Assembly (NCBI GenBank): GCA_001466705.2
Contig: LATX02000211.1
Span: forward strand, 1,860,001 to 1,924,000
Source of the DNA: Moniliophthora roreri
Taxonomy: Eukaryota > Basidiomycota > Agaricomycetes > Agaricales > Marasmiaceae
Direction of reading: 5' to 3'
DNA: 64,000 nucleotides
Made by a program: the position numbers and the translations under genes. Below, piece by piece: positions 55,783 through 64,000 of the stretch. Positions within the stretch are counted from its first letter, which is position 1; every line of letters starts with the position of its first letter. The notes beneath the pieces are model-generated. The model searched no databases. It saw only the letters and a list, made by a program, of their open reading frames with translations, and was not told the DNA's origin.

Positions 55783-57897
55783 GGGGGATCAGTAGTAGGC
55801 TATAAAAAGCTCGCTATTGACTCCTTCGTTGGCTAGTCACGAGTGCTGCGTGACGCCACAATCCTGAAGTAGTGGCGAGGTGCTGACGTGTCGGGAACGC
55901 TAGCCATGTAGAGAATGTCAGAAAATCGGGGACCAGAAAAAAGCCAGAGGGAGCCGTAAGGTTCCAGAGCTGAGTGCTGAGCGCTTAAGGTGGGATTTTG
56001 GCGCTGGACCAGTCTGAGCTCCCCTCTCCCACGCTTCACTCCGATCGGAGCCACTATGACCACCAGCATCCCACTACTACTAGACACCACTATCGGGAAA
56101 TCATTGTCCCTTCAAAACGGGTATCAATTGATTTGAAAGTGCGTCCTGTCAAAGTCTCGCCTCAACACGCTACATATCACGGTCGGGTCAAGAAACTAGA
56201 ACTCTTGCTCTAAATCAAGTTTCCTACTCATTCGTACACTTTTGAACCAAAAACTTCTTGTTCACCAGACTAGTCTACTATCGGTTATAGACTGAAGCAT
56301 CCGGAACAACCCCGGATGACAGCAATGAATCTCGGATTTCGTGCTCATGTTGGGCACGGCAAGACTCAATCTTCCACCTCATGGAGATCTAATCATTTCG
56401 GGATCGTTTCCAGCCGTTCTGCGACGTTCACGGGAACTCTTCGCGAGCCTTGTTTCTTGTGTGACAACGTCAGCGATAGCGTCGTGGACGGTGGAACACA
56501 TATGATTTTCTGATTCACGTCTCTTGCCAGCCGATTTCGAGTCAGAGATCTATGTATACCCTTTCTCTTGGCCGCTTTATAACCACCGACAATACTCTGG
56601 GATCCTTGAACATTCACTGGACAGTCATACTTTGTACTACGTTGCCTAGATGTGGCGTCCTAGGTCAGGACGACCCGCCTCAGAACAGGTCTCCAGAAAG
56701 CTCCAACAGAGGCCGTTATCATTTCTGTCTGACACCGAAACGTTGAAATATGGACGACTTTGAAGTTTGCCCGGTTTCAAACGGCCCGCCATATTTGGTA
56801 AACTTGCACGTGCCTTGGGTCCAACAGCGCTGAGCGCTGAGCCCTCTAATCTCCGACGAAAAGTGTTCGAAAGGCTGCAGACGATTCAAAATTACCCCAA
56901 AATTACCCCAGGAAGAGGTTTCATAACCAGAACGGTCTTGACACACCTGAGGCGGCGGGGTATATATCCGATACCAAGTTTCGGGTTTCCCGCACATTTG
57001 GTCCAACTTTCGAATGGGAACTTGTCCAAAATTTGTCCGACATGGCAACCTCCCCCCTTTGCGGGTGTTTTCAGGGATCTTCTCAGAACTCATGATACTA
57101 GGGACCCTGCGACTATCAGGGGCAGCGTTCGCGTTCGTCCCCTAATGCAAGCAAGTCCATATCTACAGGACAATCGCAGGACGGCGGAGATCCTTCAACC
57201 ACAATGACGGAATCATGCGGTGCGACATCTCGCCTCCTGTTGCCCTTGAAATGAAAGAGACAGGAAAGGGTTGTCCCGTTTCCGATATTAAATGACGCTT
57301 GCCAATGAACATTGCTGTTTTGGGAGAAGGGCGACTGGGAACGAAACTAAACCGCCGTTCTTGGGAAGTGCTCGACGTTGCAGTTAATGTGCCTCATCAA
57401 ATCTTCAAATTATGGTGTGGTAGAGCTGCACCTTCCCATACTGCTGCTCACGGTCGCATCTTCTGTCTATCTCAGCCATCAAGAAGCAGTTCCTAATATG
57501 TAGTAGCGCAATCTAAAAAGGAGATCTCCCGCACGATGGAATCACTTTGAGAACAGTTTCCTTTGTTCCTCCCGCTTTACAATTTGCTATATGCTGTGAC
57601 ACCTGTGGTTCTTGTTCCTAATGAATTTTACCGAAAGCTTGCCGTTTGAATCTCTAGTGTGCTCGCATGACTGGATTCACACATCGCGGCGGTGGAGTAA
57701 TTGTTCTCATTGTCCCCATCTCGTTTGATGTATCTATGCATTTCATTCATGGGCTTTGCCATTCCTTGTGGATGATGAATTTAATGATCAATCTCGTCTC
57801 TCTCAGCCTGTGTATGGAATAAGTGGTAACAGCCGAGAACTTGGTATAAGTATTCTAGTGTCCAAATGGCATGTATGTAATCATCGGCGCTGGTGCT
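55783..57897. other. Gene-poor interval between the FMO and the chitinase
   Basis: About 2.1 kb with no recognised gene. A + frame of 146 codons (56767-57207) and an overlapping minus frame of 124 codons (56719-57093) are open, Arg/Pro-rich and without domains. GCGCTGAGCGCTGAG (about 56828) is a short tandem repeat, and a similar GAGTGCTGAGCGC occurs near 55972. Confidence 0.35.
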
Positions 57898-59514
57898 CTA
57901 CTTTGACAATCCAGCACCACTGCGAATAGCATCCAAAAGAATGTCCTTGTGATCGCTACCAGCGTTCCACACTGAGAATCCAGCCAAACCTTTCTCCTTG
58001 ATCCACGCGCCCTTGTCTTTGAAAGCCTGCGCATCATCAAACGAGACCATGACCTGCTCCTTCTCATCGTATGCATAGGCCTAAAGGAAACGGTGAGTCG
58101 GGGAATCGACGAAGGCATTGTATCACTATCACACTCACAGTTCGGCTGCAGTTATCGAAGCGGTAAGGCGCCTTGGGAGATCCATCCTCGTTGAGGTAAC
58201 CATGCTCAATCAAACCCCAGAAGGTGAAAATACCTAGAAGAACCTTTAAGAGTATTCACAGTGGGTAGCTATGTACTTACCACCGGCATGGTTAGTAACA
58301 CCACAAAAGTCAACGGCACCCTCGGGGTCATCCCACTTATCACCCTTGGGATGGATGTCCTTGTTGAAGGGCGGGTAAGCAGCGAGTTCTTTGGTCCCGT
58401 TGACGTATGCGTTGGTCTTGTTAACACTGAATGAGTGCGCGTATGCACCAACGCCGAGCACAATCTTCTCGAGTGGCATACCGGCCTGCGTCCACTTGTT
58501 GACAGACGAAATAGCGGATCCTTGTTGTTGAGCAGGGGCAGCGCAAGTATCGTTCAAGGGGGCGTTGGGGCCGACGGTCTCACTCCAGCTTCCCCAGACA
58601 TCGTAGTTCATGATCACGAAGTGATCAAAGACGTCTGCAAAGCCAGAAACGTTGGTCGAAGGGTTGCCAGTGAAATCGTTCCAGACTGCGAGACTGCCAG
58701 CGGCACTCAAGGTGAGATTAGCGCCAACGGGGTCTCGGCGGAATTCTTGGAGGAACAGCAGAAGGTTGGACGTGTCATTGGGGTTCAATGCATTGCATCC
58801 CAGTCCTTAATGATCAAATGCATCAGCATAAATGTGAGAGAAGATCTATGTGATTAAAAACAAACCTTGACGGAAGGGGTACTCCCAACTACACGATCCT
58901 TGAGTCTTTGTGTGGGACGAAAGGGGGAAAGAAACTTACTCCATGTCCAGACCGTCCAACTTGTGTGCAACGGCAAAATCGACTAGCGTCTTGACAAATG
59001 CAGTACGATTCTGCTCGGAACCAACTGCATAGGAGAAGAAGCGGGATCCTGTCCATCCACCAATGGAAAGGGAGACTTCCACGCCCTGATTACCAAAGTC
59101 AACATGCAAGCGTGATGATTAGAGGTCGAGGTGGCCTTACATGCTCGTGAGCAGCGCTAACAAATGGATCAAGGGATTCAGGGTTGGAACCATTCAAACT
59201 GATGTCGAAGTTTGCTGTATTTGTCGGAATACTGTCAGATAGGTTAGCGGAGCCTCGCTACTTGATACCTCAACCGTTACTCACCCGAAGGCATACGTCA
59301 GGTGTGTATACTTGGACCAGCTAACGTTCTCTGGTTTGAAGTCGTCAGAGTTCCAGCCGGCATAGTATCCCTTTGCTATGAACTTGGATGTGTGGTTGTG
59401 ACCCCCGTCAGGCTTCTTGACAGGATAATTCTTCGGTGCGCATCGGGCTTGTGCCTCCGACAAGGCAGAGGAGAGTGCGAGCAGAGCAGTCGCAGAAGAT
59501 AAAAGAGTGAACAT
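57898..59514 (-). CDS. Secreted chitinase, glycoside hydrolase family 18
   Basis: Endo- or exo-acting chitinase for cell-wall remodelling or chitin use. The start at 59514 gives a signal peptide (MFTLLSSATALLALSSALS), then FIAKGYYAGWNSDDFKPENV and the strand YTHLTYAFG. VEVSLSIGGWTGSRFFS carries the SxGG motif. The catalytic DGxDxDxE is read as LDGLDMDWEYPF, with its central Asp codon split by the intron near 58890-58935. FDHFVIMNYDVWGSW and MPLEKIVLGVGAYAHSF follow, then FTFWGLIEHGYLNEDG and KEKGLAGFSVWNAGSDHKD, and the end SGAGLSK with TAG at 57898-57900. There is no chitin-binding module. All active-site residues are present. Confidence 0.93.
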
Positions 59515-60684
59515 TGGTGAAAAGTTGGATAACGGGAATTTCTTCGAGTCTTCGTTTTATAAGTTAGCCATTCGCAGGATCGGGTCTAAAGTTGACGTTC
59601 TCCCGATACCGATCATTTGCCGGCAATTCAAAATCGATCGAGTTTCGAAGCGGAACGGATTTTCAGAGTTATTCGCACCAGAGGTGTTCGCACCAGAGTC
59701 GTTCGCTCCATTTGAAACGTTTCTTTTCGTCGATCCAAGATTTTACAGCTCAAATTTCAGTTTGCCATCGACCTGTATTTCCAACAGCTTCTGGAAAATA
59801 GGTTCGGGAGTCGGGATGACGAGTGGAGCTCGTGTTGAGGTGTAACCTATGTAGACGAGGCCGCAAGCCCCGGTTATCAAGGTCCGACGATGACGTCTAA
59901 GTATGCGGGCGGACGGCGCCTGCAGCCTGCGTTGTGAAGTTAGAGCTCCAAGGACTTCAAATCCCAAGAATTAAGCTCAAAGCGATACATCTTAACTTTC
60001 GGGTGTGCAAAAAAAAGCAGGTGGAAATATTTTGTACATCCTGAGGGCTGCTTCAGCGCTTAATGAGTACTAGATGGAAGGACTACCAAGCAGTAGGGGG
60101 TCCTGTGAGCCAAGTACTCGTACAAATATTTCTTTGAGCGTATAGTACGGAAACTTAAGGCTCATGAATGGAAAATCACAGAGATAACGACGGTACCAAG
60201 GACAGCATACTCCAACGATGCGTGCCGGCTCTCTTCGGCGACTACGTCGGACCTTGGAAAATTTTGATAACTAGGGCTTGCGGTCTCGACCCCTCCCCCG
60301 TTCCCAGGCTTTCTCATCAGAAGAACGACTGTCTTCTTCTGTCGAGAAAGAGTGGCTGGCCAGGCTAGGTGTAACCGCGCCAGAAGCTTATTACATAAGA
60401 AGCCCCCACTACGGGCGTCTAAAATTTTCATCTTCTCTTAGACGCTCTGCACGCTCCCTTAGGTGTTGATTTCGCTGGATTCTTTTTTATCTGACCTAAC
60501 TGTACACAACGATCCTCAAAAACCACCACATCACCACCAAAACTCTTTCCTAGCAGAAATTTCAAACTTACTTACACTACCACCTCACCTGCCCTGACCA
60601 TTCGTCCTTTTCACAAATCGGCACCCTATGTACTTCCGACATGATCTGACACGCCATGAGGGCCGGATGGATACTCGGAAATAA
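59515..60684. other. Interval upstream of the chitinase
   Basis: Chitinase promoter and non-coding DNA. Frames here are short and without domains. Near 59670-59715 there is a short repeated GAGGTGTTCGCACCAGAG / GAGTCGTTCGCTCC pattern. Confidence 0.35.
59557..59562 (-). promoter_or_regulatory. TATA-box-like element of the chitinase
   Basis: TATAAA on the minus strand about 45 bp upstream of the chitinase ATG. Inferred from sequence and distance. Confidence 0.4.
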
Positions 60685-60689
60685 TCTTA

Positions 60690-60950
60690 CAGCGTGTTCG
60701 GAAAACCTTGTCCAAACGCCTCTTTCGAACGCAGGAAAAAAAATAATAAAAAATAATAAAAAACGTTTCCCGGAGCGAGCTCAAGCGAGTGCGGGTAGAC
60801 CGGTACCAGGCCCATTGGATTACCTGCGGTAGAACCGCTTACTTGGCTTCCGTCGCTTGCAGGAGTTTTTATCGCTTGTAAAAACATTTTTTATATTTTT
60901 TTCCTGCGTTCGAAAGAAGCGTTTGGACAAGGTTTTCCGAACACGCTGTA
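60690..60950. mobile_element. MITE-like element with about 55 bp terminal inverted repeats
   Basis: The left end reads CAGCGTGTTCGGAAAACC then TTGTCCAAACGC and TCGAACGCAGGAAAAA. The right end is its reverse complement with few differences (CCTGCGTTCGAAAGAAGCG, then TTTGGACAAGG, then TTTTCCGAACACGCTG). Both ends are bordered by TA (TTA on the left, TAA on the right), consistent with a Tc1/mariner-type target site. The interior of about 150 bp is non-coding. Not related in sequence to the element at 23365. Confidence 0.75.
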
Positions 60951-61107
60951 AGCGCTTCGTGCGAGATGCTATCAATTACTTAAGAGTCGTCACTCCCAGT
61001 TATATTGCACCATTTGACTCTTTCAATCGTCATTTCATATTCTGCAAGCACTACAAACTACTTTTCATACCACATCTCGTAGGCAGGGAGGCCGGAATCA
61101 CCGGGTA

Positions 61108-61500
61108 GTGTTTTACGGCGTTTTCGGAAAACCCCGAGACTGCGGGACTTCACGCGGCTGCCGCAAAATAAAGTAACACCTTGGACAGTCTTGACTGTAC
61201 TTGGCGTGCTTAAATGGCTTAAATTTTTTAAATCTGGCAGCTTCAACATGTATGGAGTCCCCTGATATCCTTTCAACCATGCTTGAGTGTCTGGAGGCAG
61301 GTGGATGTTCAAGTTGGAGCTGGAGCATGGGAAGATGCACTCAACCGCATAACTTGTCATTGTCACTGTTTTGCAGCCACCCATGCAGTTACAAAGAGCT
61401 ACTGAATGAGTATGACCAGGGCGCTCCACGAGCACGGCGAGGCACAGACTGTCCGGCGTTACTACTTTTGCGGCAGTGGAAAAAAGTTTTCCGAAGGGAA
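61108..61500. mobile_element. Second, imperfect inverted-repeat element carrying a 148-codon frame
   Basis: The left end TACGGCGTTTTCGGAAAACC resembles the left end of the neighbouring element (CAGCGTGTTCGGAAAACC). Inner blocks GCGGCTGCCGCAAAATAAAG and AAGTAACACCTTGGACA recur inverted near the right end as TGTCCGGCGTTACTACTTTT, GCGGCAG and AGTTTTCCGAAGG. A minus-strand frame of 148 codons (61058-61504) spans the whole element, starting LPFGKLFSTAAKVV; it is Cys-containing but I recognise no domain. It could be a remnant of a larger element or a non-autonomous relative of the one at 60690. Confidence 0.5.
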
Positions 61501-61889
61501 GCATATAGTAGTATTAGCAGTAGTATCTCACAGTAAGAATTTCGATTTTATGATATTTGGTTGATATTTGGGCCACTGCAACGGGAGGAAATACAGCGCA
61601 ATTCACTCACACGGAAAAATGACAGACGTTGTACGGTACATGCTTACCATCGTCACCGTGCTACTCTGTCTAGAAGAGACTAGTTTGAAAAGAAGTCGTG
61701 AATCGTAACTGCAGAAAGATGATACAAGTTCGTATGCTACCTAAATGTCGGGGATATTATATGTCTAAGATCAAAACCATCCTGTACAAAGCCAAAATAC
61801 CATGTTAACTGAAATTGACAGTTTTGTAGCTTTTAATGAAATAATCCGTGTATCATGATGCAAAGAATAAGCAAAGAATAACAAGCGGA
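61501..61889. other. Interval downstream of the MDR oxidoreductase
   Basis: Non-coding 3' region; nothing recognised. Confidence 0.35.
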
Positions 61890-63993
61890 TTAGGCAACGA
61901 TTTTCACTATAGCCGTACCACCATCTCCCAAAGGCCCGTCGTCTGTAAATAAGTCCGGTGCGCGCTCAAAAGTCACTGTCCGTTTGTCCACGTCTCCTAT
62001 CCATGGGCGAATTCCATCTTCTAATGCCGACTTAACCACAGCCCTCATACTATCCCTTACGTCGTGTCCCTCCCAATCGACGTCTTGGTTTATACTGATC
62101 CACGCATATCCAACTTTCCCGTTACTGGCAGCATTTCCACCAGTACCATTCCCGTTCCCAGCCACATCTCCGTCCCTATGGTTATTATGATTATTCTTCA
62201 TCGAACGCAACCCGGCCTTGAAGTGGTCTGAAGCAGTGGGAATCACACGTCCGGGCAAATCCCCAAATAGCGTCGTGAACTGCCCAACACCACGAATGCT
62301 TTGCGTACTTGTAGAAGGACCAGAAGTCGGCTTTCTTCTCAAACTTCCAAAGCCCCTCTTCAATCCACCACCTACTGTCCCCGCAGATGACGACGAATTT
62401 GATCGCGACCTCGTGGGCGGCGGACTGGCCTCAACGTTCCTCAGCAACCTCTCAGACGCCTCCCAAATCTCCTTCCCGCCTACAGTGTCGAGCACAGCAT
62501 CAAACACATCTCCATCTCCAATCAACTGCTCGATTACTCTAACCACCGCTCCTCGACCCTCATCATCTACACCAGCTACACCAGTACCAGCATCATCAAA
62601 GATAACTTCGTCACCGCCCCAACCTCTGATACGATCTTCAATAGTGATCATGATGGCCTTTTCTTCTTCCTCGCTCTGAAAATCGTCAGGAACAGAAGCG
62701 TGTACGGTGACTTTCCAACCCTTTTTGGCCAACATCTGTGTAGCGATAGCACCGACACCATCGTGGCCTCTGAGAACGAGTGCTCGTCGTCTTCGTTCTG
62801 GGTACCGGTCCAAGAACGAAAAGGAAAATGTCCGGACAGCTCTGTAAGCCTGAACACCACATAACGGTAAGAGCGCCAATTCCTCCAAGGTCATTTGTGA
62901 ATCTTTTAATCTACTCGAGGCGACACGCGATGAAACTGAGGTAGAGCGTGAAAGACTGTTTAGTGTAGAGGGTGTAGATGGAACGTAGACTGGATATCGG
63001 GACGAATGCGGATGTGAAGATGATTTGAAAATAGATGGCGAGGTGTCCGAGGTATCCCTGGTCGAATTCCCGGCGGTCTCGTCATCGTTGTCTCGGGAAG
63101 TTGGATCTGTAAGTGCAGATGGAGGAAGTGCGGGGTGTGGTATGCGGACGATTCTGTGTCGATCAACAACGATGAATTCCTGGAGTGCTCCACACTGATA
63201 AGGATTGCAAGATCAACATCAGTACAGCTGCATATAGGGACGCGCTTACCTTTTTAACATCTAGCAGCCCAATCACCCACTCTCCTTTCCGAACGACATC
63301 GTCGCTGACTTCGAACCCACATTCTAGCACTCTCCCCACAAAACTTCTACCAGGAATAAATCCAACCTCAGGTGTGGGTGTCCGGCCGCTACTCGGTGTA
63401 GGACTAGCTGGAATTCGACCACCAGATTCGTCATTTTGACTTCCACCCTTCCCCTTCCGCCGACTAGCCATACTCATGGAACGCATCAAGCCACCTCCAG
63501 GCCGCCCAGGCCCAGTCTCACTCGTACTCCTCCTCTCTTGTCCGCTTGGCCTAGCCTTGGAAGAGTCCTCTGAGCCCCCAATACTTGTACTCGTACTTTT
63601 CGGACTAGAAGCTGAAATGGGCACAACACCACACAACTTCGCATCTACACCATCCACACCAACTGCCCATACCTGTACCAATACACTCCCCTCGGGCACG
63701 TTACTCGGCGGCTTGCGATAACTTGTGAACGAGAGCGGGCTTTCACGCTTTCCTTTCCCTTTACTACTCCTACTCGTCCCAGGCATACTCACCATCTTTT
63801 TCGTCTTGCTCCTTCCCAAAAATGAGCCCAATAACCCCGATTTCGTATTCCCATCCGAATTGGCACCGCCTCTACCAATACCCTTTGTAACCTCCACAGT
63901 CGCCATCGTCGTCTGCGCTACACCACTTCTCGTTAGATCAACCTTGCCATCTCCGCTTCCTACAACGTCCAACCCCGCAAACAGACTACTCAT
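61890..63993 (-). CDS. MDR-superfamily (GroES-like/quinone-oxidoreductase-type) protein with long disordered inserts, possibly partial
   Basis: Medium-chain dehydrogenase/reductase fold. The first exon (63993 to about 63250) has a basic Ser/Gly-rich N-terminus, then the GroES-like part: VPEGSVLVQVWAVGVDGVDA, a Ser/Arg-rich insert, PGRSFVGRVLECGFEVSDDV and KGEWVIGLLDVKK. After one intron come CGALQEFIVVDRHRIVRIP, another disordered insert, and LALLPLCGVQAYRAVRTFSF. The nucleotide-binding segment is RRALVLRGHDGVGAIATQML, followed by WKVTVHASVPDDF and DVFDAVLDTVGGKEIWE. The end is GWGGD-type acidic sequence, VGYAWISINQDVDWEG, and VTFERAPDLF to TAA at 61890. The usual metal-ligand Cys/His set is not visible, so it is more likely a non-zinc type. 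The frame is open to the window edge, so the start at 63993 may not be the true one. Confidence 0.75.
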
Positions 63994-64000
63994 CCGTTTA

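Noticed and set aside
56719..57207. Overlapping sense and antisense frames of 146 and 124 codons
   Set aside because: No domains, Arg/Pro-rich composition and mutual overlap; I could not support either as a gene or as a known transposon fragment.

Overview
The window is nuclear DNA from a filamentous basidiomycete, most likely an Agaricomycete. Genes are dense and on both strands, and most are cut by many short (about 50-65 bp) GT-AG introns. The content fits that group: a fungal dye-decolorizing peroxidase, a cytochrome P450, a family of N-terminally coiled-coil F-box proteins, secreted carbohydrate- and ester-active enzymes, and housekeeping genes typical of fungi. I saw no rRNA, tRNA, CRISPR or prokaryotic features. 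Exon structures were read by eye from reading frames, splice signals and family motifs, so gene ends are firmer than every internal splice site.

Layout. 1-14 kb (accessory): the 3' part of a DyP peroxidase (+), an F-box gene (-), a P450 (-), a small dispersed repeat in two adjacent copies, a second F-box gene (+), a GPI-type polysaccharide deacetylase (-), then about 2 kb without a convincing gene that holds a third repeat copy. 14-23 kb: an ABCC (Yor1-like) transporter (+), a PHO80/PCL-type cyclin (+), then the degenerate C-terminal end of another F-box gene (-) and a 197 bp element with perfect inverted ends. 25-40 kb (core): IMP3 (-) divergent from a LIM-domain-binding (SEUSS/Mfg1-like) regulator (+), a PNUTS-like PP1 regulatory protein (-) divergent from an HMG-box protein (+), a WWM1-like WW protein (+), and an FGGY pentulose kinase (-). 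41-50 kb (accessory): three F-box paralogs on the + strand, the last broken by one in-frame stop, with a secreted type-B carboxylesterase (-) between the second and third. 50-64 kb: all genes on the minus strand, namely NCS6/CTU1, PEX13, a flavin monooxygenase, a GH18 chitinase, two neighbouring inverted-repeat elements, and an MDR-family oxidoreductase reaching the window edge.

How the genes relate. There is no convincing biosynthetic cluster or defence system. Three themes stand out. First, birth and death of F-box adaptors: five full-length or nearly full-length genes, one of them nonsense-broken, plus one relic, all sharing a coiled-coil/F-box/C-terminal Trp layout. Second, extracellular and cell-wall enzymes (DyP, CE4 deacetylase, carboxylesterase, GH18 chitinase). 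Third, core nuclear and organelle functions (IMP3 for rRNA processing, the PNUTS-like protein for PP1 targeting, NCS6 for tRNA thiolation, PEX13 for peroxisome import). The least explained material is the non-coding part: three short elements with inverted ends bordered by TA or TA-like positions, and one dispersed repeat family near the P450 promoter.
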